DNA from: an uncultured Alistipes sp. | Lineage (GTDB): Bacteria > Bacteroidota > Bacteroidia > Bacteroidales > Rikenellaceae | DNA length: 47,042 nucleotides | Assembly (NCBI GenBank): GCA_944326035.1 | Contig: CALVCS010000012.1 | Span: forward strand, 69,534-116,575 | Direction: 5' to 3' | In this document: positions 1 through 9,414 of the stretch, piece by piece | Numbering within the stretch: position 1 is the first letter of the stretch | How the letters are laid out: every line of letters starts with the position of its first letter | The notes under the pieces: model-generated | Told to the model about the DNA's origin: nothing | What the model saw: the letters and a program-made list of their open reading frames with translations, nothing else | The model's database searches: none | Made by a program: the position numbers and the translations under genes

Positions 1-248
1 CGAAAAGCGGGTTTTTAACCGCACTGTAACTTTGAAAGACAGTTGGGCTAAGCTCAGTAATCGCTAAAGAATTATCGAAAGGATAAAGCTAAAACGAGGC
101 TTTTTTCCGGTTTCGCGGTTTGACGATATCGATGCGGATAACGAATAAGCCTTCGGGACAAGAGGTAAAAGTGCGGTCGGTGAGAACCGGAGACAAGGCA
201 TTCCGAATTTTCATCCGCCTATTCATAAACTAACCAAAAAAGCGATTC
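1..248 (+). other. Unassigned leader/intergenic sequence with RNA-like fold
   Basis: There is no convincing coding sequence before the ATG at 249. Positions 134-218 form nested helices: GCGGAT (134-139) pairs with ATCCGC (213-218), GAAT/GCCTT (143-153, with a 2-nt bulge) pairs with AAGGC/ATTC (195-203), and CGGT-GAGA-ACCG (178-189) is a hairpin with a GNRA-type tetraloop. Further left, ACTGT (23-27) can pair with ACAGT (39-43). It could be the 3' part of a small RNA that begins before the window, or the 5' UTR of the next gene. I cannot match it to RNase P RNA, tmRNA, SRP RNA or a known riboswitch. Confidence 0.4.
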
Positions 249-917
249 ATGGTTCGGAAAGTGCTATTTTCCGTTTTGTTGTTCTGTTTGGGCGGTTTCT
301 TATCGGCTCAGGAAAAGGAAGATTATCAGATTGTTGTGACGACTCCCGGTTATACGTCGATTTACAACTATCGGGCTTCCGAATTTCCGACACAGGCGAA
401 AGATCAATTTCGTATCCATGGCAATGTGGCGCTGAATGAAGATTCGTTGGAGAATGGAAACCGACGTGTCTATGTCACGATCGGGTTACGTCAATTCAAT
501 TTTTTGTTGACCCCCCAAATGCCGGTTATTCGGTTACGGTATGATCGGAACCGACGTCTGTTTACCGGTATAGGTTGCAATTTTTTGGATCGGGAAGGGG
601 CGACCTATACCCCTCCTTCGTTTCAAGGGATGGATTTGACCCAACTGCCCGGCAAATGGATCGACGATATTAACCGTCAGATTGGAGATCGGACCCTCTT
701 GCCGGAAGATCATCCGATGGTCTTTTTGATCGAAGTGGACATCGATGAACAGGGGATGTTACAGAAAGTCGTGGAACTGAACGGTTGTTTGCGTCAATAT
801 TCCGAGGTGATTATCGACTATATTTACGATCGGGCAGTGCGCGGTTGGGAACCGGCCCGTCGAAATGGAGTCGCCGTTCGTTCGTTAGCCCAAATGCGCT
901 TTGAATTGAAACGCTAA
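249..917 (+). CDS. Secreted protein with TonB C-terminal-like domain
   Basis: A 222-residue protein with a typical Sec signal peptide (hydrophobic core at about 4-19, cleavage near LSA/QEK), so it should be periplasmic or surface exposed. The middle (about 25-150) is not recognised. The last 65 residues resemble the TonB_C/energy-transducer fold: a strand (about 157-164), then the GWEPARRNG segment (about 199-207) and a final strand MRFEL, like the GWxPA(x)NGxPV...F signature of Bacteroidota TonB-like proteins. There is no transmembrane anchor or Pro-rich linker after the signal, so it is not a classical TonB. Such stand-alone domains occur in many Bacteroidales secreted proteins of unknown role. 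The ATG at 249 is the first start giving a full signal peptide. A terminator follows at 941. Confidence 0.8.
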   Translation: MVRKVLFSVLLFCLGGFLSAQEKEDYQIVVTTPGYTSIYNYRASEFPTQAKDQFRIHGNVALNEDSLENGNRRVYVTIGLRQFNFLLTPQMPVIRLRYDRNRRLFTGIGCNFLDREGATYTPPSFQGMDLTQLPGKWIDDINRQIGDRTLLPEDHPMVFLIEVDIDEQGMLQKVVELNGCLRQYSEVIIDYIYDRAVRGWEPARRNGVAVRSLAQMRFELKR

Positions 918-940
918 ATACTCTTTCGATTCTTGTTTTA

Positions 941-976
941 AAAGGAGTCGTTCGATCAGCGAACAACTCCTTTTTT
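941..976 (+). terminator. Intrinsic terminator after the TonB-C-like gene
   Basis: The stem GGAGTcGTTCG / CGAACaACTCC has one mismatch and a small loop. It is preceded by A residues and followed by TTTTTT, 24 nt past the stop codon. Confidence 0.75.
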
Positions 977-1200
977 GTGGCTTCGATGTGGGAGTGAAAT
1001 AGCGTTTTTTAGGGGATTTTTCCCGGTATATTCTTATTTATGGATTTCTTTATATGACACTCAATAAAAGTTCTTATTTCGCCGATTTTACGATGTTTTT
1101 TCAAATATTCTGGCTTTTAAATTACGTGTGTCTTTCCCGTTTTTTATGATGTCGTTAATAAATATATTTATTTTATTGATTTTCAAATATTTATAAAATA
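977..1200. other. AT-rich intergenic stretch
   Basis: Between the terminator of the plus-strand gene and the thiC terminator the sequence is strongly AT-rich, especially 1120-1200. No open frame, tRNA or repeat is visible. It separates two convergent transcription units. Confidence 0.6.
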
Positions 1201-1232
1201 AAAAAGCGGATAGATCATCTATCCGCTTTTTT
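1201..1232. terminator. Bidirectional intrinsic terminator downstream of thiC
   Basis: GCGGATAGA (1206-1214) pairs perfectly with TCTATCCGC (1218-1226). The stem is flanked by an A-run on the left and a T-run on the right, so it can terminate transcription in both directions between convergent genes. Confidence 0.8.
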
Positions 1233-1252
1233 ATGGTTGTTTTTTGGAATCT

Positions 1253-2869
<1,617 letters not shown>

Positions 2870-4741
2870 TTATCGTCCAAAGTAAACGAGTAAAACATTG
2901 ATGTCGGCCGGACTGACCCCCGGAATCCGAGAGGCTTGTCCAATGGTGGCCGGTCGAATGCGTGTCAACTTTTGACGCGCCTCGATCGAAAGCGAATGCA
3001 GCGCATTGAAGTTGAAATCCGGCCGAATCGAAATATTTTCTAATCGGGTCATCTTGTCCGCCATGTGACGCTCGCGTTCGATGTAACCGTGATACTTGAT
3101 CTGAATTTCGGCCTCTTCAATGGCCTCTTCAGAAATACGATGCTCTGTAATGAAATTTTGTAACACCGGAACCGCAGCCGATAAACCTTCGATCGTGACT
3201 TTGTTGCGCAAAATGACGTCGTATAACTTGCGACCTTGGGTGAGAGGGGTCGAATCGATCGTTTTTAAATAGGTCTCTAAATCGGCTGGAGTGATACTCT
3301 GGTGACGAACGAACGAAATAAGCGATTCTACGGCCGATTTTTTTTCGACCATATTTTGGTATCTTCGGTCGTCGGCCAGTCCAATTTGGTGACCGATCGG
3401 CGTCAATCGAAGGTCCGCATTGTCTTGCCGAAGCAAAATACGGTATTCGGCCCGACTGGTAAACATTCGATAGGGTTCGTCCACCCCTTTGGTGACCAGA
3501 TCGTCGATCAAGACCCCGATGTAGGATTCATCGCGTCGCAACACCAAAGGTTCCTCTCCCCGCAGTTTGAGAACGGCATTGATGCCGGCCATCAATCCTT
3601 GTGCGCCGGCTTCTTCATAGCCGGTCGTTCCGTTCACTTGCCCGGCAAAGAAAAGACCGGAGATAAGTTTGGTTTCGAGGCTGTGGTAAAGCTGGGTCGG
3701 AGGGAAATAGTCGTATTCGATGGCATACCCCGACCGATACAGGTGAACGTTCTCGAATCCTTTAATTCTCTGAAGAGCAGCTACTTGCACTTCGAAAGGC
3801 AGGGAAGAGGAGAAGCCGTTCAGGTAATATTCATGGCTATCACGCCCTTCGGGTTCCAGAAAAAGTTGATGTTCGTTTTTGTCGGCGAAGGTGCGTAGTT
3901 TATCTTCGATACTGGGGCAATAACGGGGTCCTATTCCTTTGATCGTTCCGTTGAAGAGGGGAGAATCGGCAAACCCCGTTCGCAAAATGGCATGAACTTC
4001 CGGACTGGTATAGACTAAATAGCAGGGAAGTTGATCGCTAACCGGTTTACTGTCAGGATCGTATGAAAATTTGCAGGGATGTTCGTCTCCGGGTTGCGGG
4101 GTCAGCAGATCGAAGCGGACGCTTCGGCCGTCGATACGGGCCGGCGTTCCGGTTTTCATACGCCCCACTTCGAATCCCAACGAAGCCAACTGTGCACTCA
4201 GACCATGCGATGCCGCATCTCCGGCCCGACCTCCCTCGGCTTGTCGGCGGCCCACATGCATTAGGCCTTCGAGGAAGGTGCCGGCCGTCAGAATGACAGC
4301 ACGAGCGTTGAAACGAACCCCCATGCGCGTCATTACGCCTTCGACCTTTTGATCGTTGATGATCAGCTCCGTAACGGCGTCTTGCCACAGGTACAGGTTG
4401 GGAATATTTTCCAGGGTTCTACGCCATTGTTCGCTGAAGCGGCTCTTGTCGCATTGAGCCCGAGGACTCCACATGGCAGGCCCTTTCGAGCGGTTGAGCA
4501 TTCGAAACTGGAGCGTACAACGGTCGGTAATCAACCCCATCTGTCCGCCCAAGGCATCGATTTCGCGTACGATTTGGCCCTTGGCAACCCCGCCGACGGC
4601 CGGATTGCAGGACATTTGGGCAAATTTAGTCATATCCATGGTGATGAGCAGGGTGCTGCAACCCATTTTAGCGGCTGCAGCGGCTGCTTCACAGCCGGCG
4701 TGGCCGCCTCCCACCACGATGATGTCATATTCGAATTTCAT
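2870..4741 (-). CDS. mnmG: tRNA uridine-5-carboxymethylaminomethyl modification enzyme MnmG (GidA)
   Basis: A 623-residue full-length protein. MnmG works with MnmE (not in view) to install the cmnm5 group on wobble uridine of several tRNAs, using FAD, NADH and methylenetetrahydrofolate. The N-terminus carries the FAD-binding Rossmann motif VVGGGHAGCEAA. Family signatures follow: SCNPAVGGVAKGQIVREIDALGG, RRQAEGGRAGDAAS, GIGPRYCPSIEDK and GYEEAGAQGLMAGINA (given here as short anchors along the chain). The C-terminal helical domain that contacts MnmE/tRNA is present to the end. The start ATG at 4741 lies 3 bp from the ybeY stop, so the two genes are surely co-transcribed. The stop is 9 bp from a parS-like site. 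Confidence 0.97.
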   Translation of the reverse strand: MKFEYDIIVVGGGHAGCEAAAAAAKMGCSTLLITMDMTKFAQMSCNPAVGGVAKGQIVREIDALGGQMGLITDRCTLQFRMLNRSKGPAMWSPRAQCDKSRFSEQWRRTLENIPNLYLWQDAVTELIINDQKVEGVMTRMGVRFNARAVILTAGTFLEGLMHVGRRQAEGGRAGDAASHGLSAQLASLGFEVGRMKTGTPARIDGRSVRFDLLTPQPGDEHPCKFSYDPDSKPVSDQLPCYLVYTSPEVHAILRTGFADSPLFNGTIKGIGPRYCPSIEDKLRTFADKNEHQLFLEPEGRDSHEYYLNGFSSSLPFEVQVAALQRIKGFENVHLYRSGYAIEYDYFPPTQLYHSLETKLISGLFFAGQVNGTTGYEEAGAQGLMAGINAVLKLRGEEPLVLRRDESYIGVLIDDLVTKGVDEPYRMFTSRAEYRILLRQDNADLRLTPIGHQIGLADDRRYQNMVEKKSAVESLISFVRHQSITPADLETYLKTIDSTPLTQGRKLYDVILRNKVTIEGLSAAVPVLQNFITEHRISEEAIEEAEIQIKYHGYIERERHMADKMTRLENISIRPDFNFNALHSLSIEARQKLTRIRPATIGQASRIPGVSPADINVLLVYFGR

Positions 4742-4744
4742 CGT

Positions 4745-5161
4745 TTATTCCCTTATCGCGAGGTATTTATCTTCCAGTGCCCGCATCTGTTTCTCTTCGG
4801 CGGGGGTTTTGTCGCCGTAGCCGCACAGATGCAGGATGCCATGAATAATGACGCGCATCAACTCGTCCCGAAAGTTCACCCCGTAGAGTTCGGCGTTGCT
4901 GCGAACCGTATCGATGCTGATCATCAGATCACCCGAAATAGTCGCTCCTTCGCTGTAATCGAACGTGATGATATCGGTCAGGTAGTCATGTTGCAGATAC
5001 TGGCGATTGATGGCCAGCAAGGCTTCGTCCGAGCAGAAAACCACGGAGATATCGCCGGTTTTTCGCCCTTCCAGGGCTGCGGTACGACGAATCCATTCGG
5101 TTGTCGCCCGTTTGCCGGGGTAGCGGAAATGGCAGTCTTGTGTTTCGTATAAAATGGCCAT
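4745..5161 (-). CDS. ybeY: Endoribonuclease / rRNA maturation factor YbeY
   Basis: YbeY is a metal-dependent endoribonuclease for 16S rRNA 3'-end maturation and ribosome quality control. The start MAILYETQDC (5161) gives 138 residues, the usual family length; an upstream ATG at 5224 would add a low-complexity leader unlike the family. Seen in the sequence are the INRQYLxHDYLTDIITFDY segment and the metal-binding region HGILHLCGYGDK. The classical motif is HGxLHLxGYDH. Here the third ligand position is Asp rather than His, counting from the first His. It sits 3 bp upstream of mnmG and 82 bp after the EnvC-like gene, in one operon. Confidence 0.92.
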   Translation of the reverse strand: MAILYETQDCHFRYPGKRATTEWIRRTAALEGRKTGDISVVFCSDEALLAINRQYLQHDYLTDIITFDYSEGATISGDLMISIDTVRSNAELYGVNFRDELMRVIIHGILHLCGYGDKTPAEEKQMRALEDKYLAIRE

Positions 5162-5243
5162 GACTAGTGTTGTTTTCAGGTTGTCGGACCTTGTGTCGGG
5201 TCCGGAGCCGTTTTGATGCGGCAATATGTTGTATGACTGAGGC

Positions 5244-6455
5244 TTAACGCCTGAGCCATGATTCCGGATTCAGGTTGGTGGTCTCTTGCCAGATTTCGAA
5301 GTGCAGGACACAATCGTCTTCATTGCTGCTGTCGGCCAATTTCCCAATCACCTGGTTTAGTTTGACTTTATCACCGCTTTTCACGGCGACGCTTCCCAGG
5401 TTGGAGTAGACGGTCAGGTAGTTACCATGACGGATAATGACGCTGTTATTCAGCCCCTGGAAGAAAAAGATCCGACTCACTTCGCCCTCGAAGACAGAGC
5501 GGACCGAGGCGGCCCGTTCAGCGGCAATGTTGACGCCTTTATTGTTAACCATCAATCCTTTCTGCGTAGCATGTTCGTGGACGCCATAACGGTCGACGAT
5601 CACCCCTCCCTGGACCGGATAGGGCAGTTTTCCTTTGTTCTGGTCGAAGCGACCCGATAGTTCGGTGATATACTGTTCTTCGGCGGCCGAGCGACCCTCC
5701 TTGCGATTCTTTTTGGCCTCTTCGGCAATGATGCGCTGAATCTGTTGTTGCAGACGGTTGATTTGAGACTGTTTTTTCTTGATGTCCGAAGAGAGCTTCC
5801 CGGCTTGTGCCTTCAGTTTGTTGGCCGAGGACTGATACTGTTGTTCATCTTTGCCCAACGAGCTGATTTCGGCCGTACGACTCTGACGAACTTTGGTCAA
5901 CTCCTCTTTTTTCCCCTGCAATTCATCGATCTGGAGGTTTAACGTATGGGCAACCGAGTCGATCTCGGCCGCTTTTTGTTGGCGCATGCGGTTATAGCGA
6001 CGCATGTAGGCGATCCGACGCGTGGCCTCGTTGAAGTCCTTGGAGGCAAACAAAAACAACATGAAATTATTCAACTTATAGTTTTTGTAAGCCTGGTATA
6101 TCATGTCGCCGTACTCTTTCCGCAATTGGGCCAATTGGGATTGCAGCGAGGTGATGGTGTCGTTTTTGGAGCCGATGTCGCGGGAAATGACCTGTGTCTG
6201 TTTGTCGAGGTTGGAGACGATATTTTTGCGGTTGCGGATCCGATTCTGGATCAGTTTCAGTTCGTTTTGGGTGCTTTTTTGGTCTTTACGGATCTTCGAA
6301 AGCAGCTGATTGGTGGCGGCAATCTCTTTTTCCGCTTGTCGGATCTCCTCTTTGAGGGATTCGAGGCTTTGGGATTGGGCCATGACGCCGGATATCGTCC
6401 CCCAAACGAGAGCGATCGCACTCAAACATCCTACTATCAAACCGATACGTCTCAT
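5244..6455 (-). CDS. EnvC-like murein hydrolase activator with degenerate LytM domain
   Basis: A 403-residue exported protein. The signal peptide is about 1-26 (cleavage near VMA/QSQ). It is followed by a long coiled coil (about 28-250, rich in Gln, Lys, Glu and Leu heptads such as SLKEEIRQAEKEI) and a C-terminal LytM/M23 fold (about 276-403, LPYPVQGGVIVDRYG ... VLHFEIWQ ... NPESWL). The Zn-binding residues of active M23 peptidases look lost: the HxxxD position reads NNKGVNIA and the usual HxH reads VLH. This is the pattern of EnvC, which activates division amidases instead of cutting peptidoglycan itself. The ATG overlaps the TPR lipoprotein gene by 4 bp, which implies translational coupling. 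The amidase partner is not in the window. Confidence 0.9.
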   Translation of the reverse strand: MRRIGLIVGCLSAIALVWGTISGVMAQSQSLESLKEEIRQAEKEIAATNQLLSKIRKDQKSTQNELKLIQNRIRNRKNIVSNLDKQTQVISRDIGSKNDTITSLQSQLAQLRKEYGDMIYQAYKNYKLNNFMLFLFASKDFNEATRRIAYMRRYNRMRQQKAAEIDSVAHTLNLQIDELQGKKEELTKVRQSRTAEISSLGKDEQQYQSSANKLKAQAGKLSSDIKKKQSQINRLQQQIQRIIAEEAKKNRKEGRSAAEEQYITELSGRFDQNKGKLPYPVQGGVIVDRYGVHEHATQKGLMVNNKGVNIAAERAASVRSVFEGEVSRIFFFQGLNNSVIIRHGNYLTVYSNLGSVAVKSGDKVKLNQVIGKLADSSNEDDCVLHFEIWQETTNLNPESWLRR

Positions 6456-8191
6456 GGTTGTCCGACGGATTTTAGACGTTTCTCAATCTCCTGGGCATCA
6501 TATCCTTTCTCCAAGGCTTTTTTCCAATAGAACGTCGCCATAAATTGATCGCCCAATGCCTGGAGTATATCGCCATAATGCACCATCAACTCTTCGCTGT
6601 TGTTACCATCCAGACCCATGGCCTGTTGCATGATGTTTTTGGCCTCCTGATAGCGTCCCTGTTTGAAGAGGACCCAGGCCTTGGTGTCGAGATAGGTGGC
6701 ATTGCCGGGATCGAGCCGATTGGCCTTGGCGGCCATCTCTTCGGCCAGATCGAGCTGTTGGCCCAATACGCTGAGGTAATAGGCGTAGTTGTTATACACC
6801 ACGGCATTGGTGGTATCGCAGCGTAGCGCTTTTTGGTAGTATTTGAAGCTGGAACGGCTGTCGCCCATGTTCTGGCGGTTGTCTCCCAGCATGCCATAGA
6901 TCGAGCTGCGCAGCGTATCTTCCCGCGTATACTTCAGGGCATGAAGGTATTCGGTTTCCGCAGCCGGGTAGTCTTTCAGAAAGAAGGCCAAGACAGACCC
7001 TTTTCGGATATAGAGTTGGGGATCCGACGGATAGTAGGTCAGGGCCAGGGCCGAATATTTGGCCAACGAGTCGGGGCGTTGCAGATAGGCCTCGATGTTG
7101 AGCACTTCGTTGAAGGCATCCCGATTCGGTTTGCCGTTGATGACGAGGTGATTTTTGTACAGTTTCAGGGCCTCTTCCAGATTGCCGCCGGCGATGAGAT
7201 TGGAGGCATACAGCTCCGTTACGCGGTATTCGTCGGGATATTTGATCGCAAAGGCAGCGATCAGGTCGCTGATGGGGAAGAAAAAGTCCCGATAAAAATC
7301 ACGCGACTGGATGATCTCCTTATAGAAGAGAATTTTGGTCTCGAGTGGCAGGTCATCCGAGAGTAACAGCTTCTTTGCCGAGGAGATAAACGCCAGGTTG
7401 TCGCCCGTATTTTTATAGTATTCGTTCATCGAGATGAGCGTCGGCAGGCTGTTCGGATTCAGCGTCAGTGCCGTTTGATAGGCCTCTCGCGCTAAAGAAT
7501 CCTTGCCCATATGGGCATAGATCTCGGCCAACGCCACATAGTTGGTCTCGTCGTAGGGGAAATTATCGATCAGGCTGCGGGTCTCTTTGAGGGCTTTGTC
7601 GTACAGTTTGACATTCATCAGCAACTGCCGTTTCATGCCCGAGAGCTGCTCCAGGATTCCGAAGCGGGTTTCGGCCGAATCGAGCAAGGCGATGGCTTGA
7701 AAGGGTTGTCCCTGCATCTCATAGAGAGCGGCCAGCCGAAAGTAGATATCGGGATTATCCGACGAGAGCTTCATCAGGGAGTTATAGACCCGTAACGCCG
7801 AATCGTATTGTTTGGCCCCGATCATCAGCTGCCCCAGTTGAGCGCCGTACCACACGTTGGTGCTGTCCAATAAACAGGCTTTCCGACTGTAGGGAATTGC
7901 CTTTTCGGGTTGTTCGCGGTAGAGCATGGCCAACTCGTACCACGACGGTGCATGGGTCGAGTCGATGGCCAGCGCTCGGCGGAACAAGGAGGCACTGAAG
8001 GCGGTGTCGGCACCCATCAGGACGCTTTTGAGCCCCTCGGTATAGAGTCGGGGGACTGACGTTTCGGTGAGGGGGGCTTGGGTATTTCGGGCGTGTCGGG
8101 CCACGGGGGCCACACTGGTCCGTCCCGAGAAGCTGCACGAAGCGAGCATCGCGGTGGCCAATACACCATATCCCCACAGCCTCAGTCTCAT
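6452..8191 (-). CDS. TPR-repeat lipoprotein
   Basis: A 579-residue protein with a lipoprotein signal (LASC, Cys19), so it is anchored in a membrane facing the periplasm. The body is almost entirely tetratricopeptide repeats; recognisable TPR helices include APSWYELAMLYREQPEKAIPY, PDIYFRLAALYEMQ, NAVVYNNYAYYLSVLGQ and TYLDTKAWVLFKQGRYQEA (short anchors only). TPR arrays are protein-interaction scaffolds. The position between pheS and the EnvC-like factor, overlapping the latter by 4 bp, suggests a role in envelope assembly or division, but no partner is proven. It is 15 bp downstream of pheS. Confidence 0.85.
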   Translation of the reverse strand: MRLRLWGYGVLATAMLASCSFSGRTSVAPVARHARNTQAPLTETSVPRLYTEGLKSVLMGADTAFSASLFRRALAIDSTHAPSWYELAMLYREQPEKAIPYSRKACLLDSTNVWYGAQLGQLMIGAKQYDSALRVYNSLMKLSSDNPDIYFRLAALYEMQGQPFQAIALLDSAETRFGILEQLSGMKRQLLMNVKLYDKALKETRSLIDNFPYDETNYVALAEIYAHMGKDSLAREAYQTALTLNPNSLPTLISMNEYYKNTGDNLAFISSAKKLLLSDDLPLETKILFYKEIIQSRDFYRDFFFPISDLIAAFAIKYPDEYRVTELYASNLIAGGNLEEALKLYKNHLVINGKPNRDAFNEVLNIEAYLQRPDSLAKYSALALTYYPSDPQLYIRKGSVLAFFLKDYPAAETEYLHALKYTREDTLRSSIYGMLGDNRQNMGDSRSSFKYYQKALRCDTTNAVVYNNYAYYLSVLGQQLDLAEEMAAKANRLDPGNATYLDTKAWVLFKQGRYQEAKNIMQQAMGLDGNNSEELMVHYGDILQALGDQFMATFYWKKALEKGYDAQEIEKRLKSVGQP

Positions 8192-8206
8192 CGGAAAAAA
8201 TCAGGA

Positions 8207-9235
8207 TTAAAGGGCGCTTTCGAATTGACGCAGGAAGCGCAGATCGTTTTCGAAATAGAGACGCAGGTCCTTGACGCCGTATTTGAGCATGGCGATTCGT
8301 TCGACACCCATCCCGAAGGCGAAGCCGGAATATTTTTGGGGATCGATACCGGAAGCGCTCAGCACGTTGGGATCGACCATCCCGCACCCCATGATTTCGA
8401 GCCATCCGGTGTGTTTGCAGACGTTGCAGCCCTTCCCGCCGCAGAGGTTACAGGAGACGTCCACTTCGGCCGACGGTTCGGTGAAGGGGAAATAGGAGGG
8501 ACGCATCCGGATCTGGCTCTGTTCGCCGAACATCTCTTTAGCGAAGTAGAGGATCGCTTGTTTGAGGTCGGCAAACGAGACATGTTCGTCGATATAGAGC
8601 CCTTCGACCTGATGGAAGATACAGTGGGCACGATAGGAGATGGCTTCGTTGCGGAAGACACGGCCCGGGCAGATGACGCGGATAGGGGGTTTCTGAGCCT
8701 CCATGGTGCGAACCTGAATCGAGCTGGTGTGGGTACGCAACAGAATGTCGGGATTTTTTTCGATGAAGAACGTGTCCTGCATGTCGCGGGCCGGGTGTTC
8801 GGGTGGGAAGTTCAGGGCCGAGAAGACGTGCCAGTCGTCTTCGATTTCGGGGCCTTCGGCGACCACATAGCCCAGTCGCGTGAAGATTTCGACAATCTGA
8901 TTCCGTACCAGCGAAATCGGGTGGCGGCTTCCGATTTCATCGGCGGTTCCCGGACGGCTCATATCGAGGGCGTCGCCGGCAGGCGTTTCCTGCATGCGAT
9001 TTTCGAATTCGGCCTTGAGAGTGTTGATTTTTTCGGTTGCCTGGGTTTTCAGCGCATTGATCTTCTGGCCCAACTCCCGTTTGAGTTCGGGGGCCACACT
9101 TTTGAATTCTTCGAGAATTTCGTTCAATTCGCCTTTGCGTCCCAGCAGTTTAACGCGAAACTGTTCGATTTCATCGGCGGCCTGAGGTTTGAATTCTTCG
9201 ACCTTTTTGAGCAGGTCATTGATCTTTTCTATCAT
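8207..9235 (-). CDS. pheS: Phenylalanyl-tRNA synthetase alpha subunit
   Basis: PheS is the catalytic alpha subunit of the alpha2-beta2 class II enzyme that charges tRNA-Phe. The protein has 342 residues, the normal length. The N-terminal coiled coil (about 1-95) binds tRNA. The class II core shows SRHPISLVRNQIVEIF, the motif-2 region FRNEAISYRAHCIFHQVEG and motif 3, GFAFGMGVERIAMLKYG. The Cys-rich insertion CNLCGGKGCNVCKHTGW lies in the core. pheT is not adjacent. It is the promoter-proximal gene of the minus-strand run that continues to thiC. The ATG at 9235 is the natural family start (MIEKINDLL). Confidence 0.97.
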   Translation of the reverse strand: MIEKINDLLKKVEEFKPQAADEIEQFRVKLLGRKGELNEILEEFKSVAPELKRELGQKINALKTQATEKINTLKAEFENRMQETPAGDALDMSRPGTADEIGSRHPISLVRNQIVEIFTRLGYVVAEGPEIEDDWHVFSALNFPPEHPARDMQDTFFIEKNPDILLRTHTSSIQVRTMEAQKPPIRVICPGRVFRNEAISYRAHCIFHQVEGLYIDEHVSFADLKQAILYFAKEMFGEQSQIRMRPSYFPFTEPSAEVDVSCNLCGGKGCNVCKHTGWLEIMGCGMVDPNVLSASGIDPQKYSGFAFGMGVERIAMLKYGVKDLRLYFENDLRFLRQFESAL

Positions 9236-9414
9236 GATGGCGATAGGATTTCGGGAGGGATCGCATCGGCTTTTCGGAAACGATGGCGACGGGTTCCCAA
9301 ATTTTAACTATTTTTACGCATTGCCTTGTCCGTTTCGAGGGGAAACGGGTGGCGGTCGTCCCACAAAAGAGAAAGACCGCACTTGAACAGACAAAGTTAA
9401 CAATTTATTCGGAC

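Noticed and set aside
7..43. Cobalamin riboswitch, because of CCGCACTGTAAC near position 19
   Set aside because: It only resembles the B12 box core. The other conserved blocks (GCCGGTG...AATCCGGC arrangement before it and GCCACTGG/GGGAAGG after it) are absent or in the wrong order.
154..205. RNase P RNA specificity-domain fragment (AGAGGTAAAAGTGCGGT, CCGGAGACAAGGCA)
   Set aside because: There is some similarity to conserved regions II/III, but the P4 strand ACAGAA and the usual 3' end are missing before the gene at 249.
4053..4388. Open frames on both strands within mnmG
   Set aside because: Shadow frames of a well supported gene, without family patterns.
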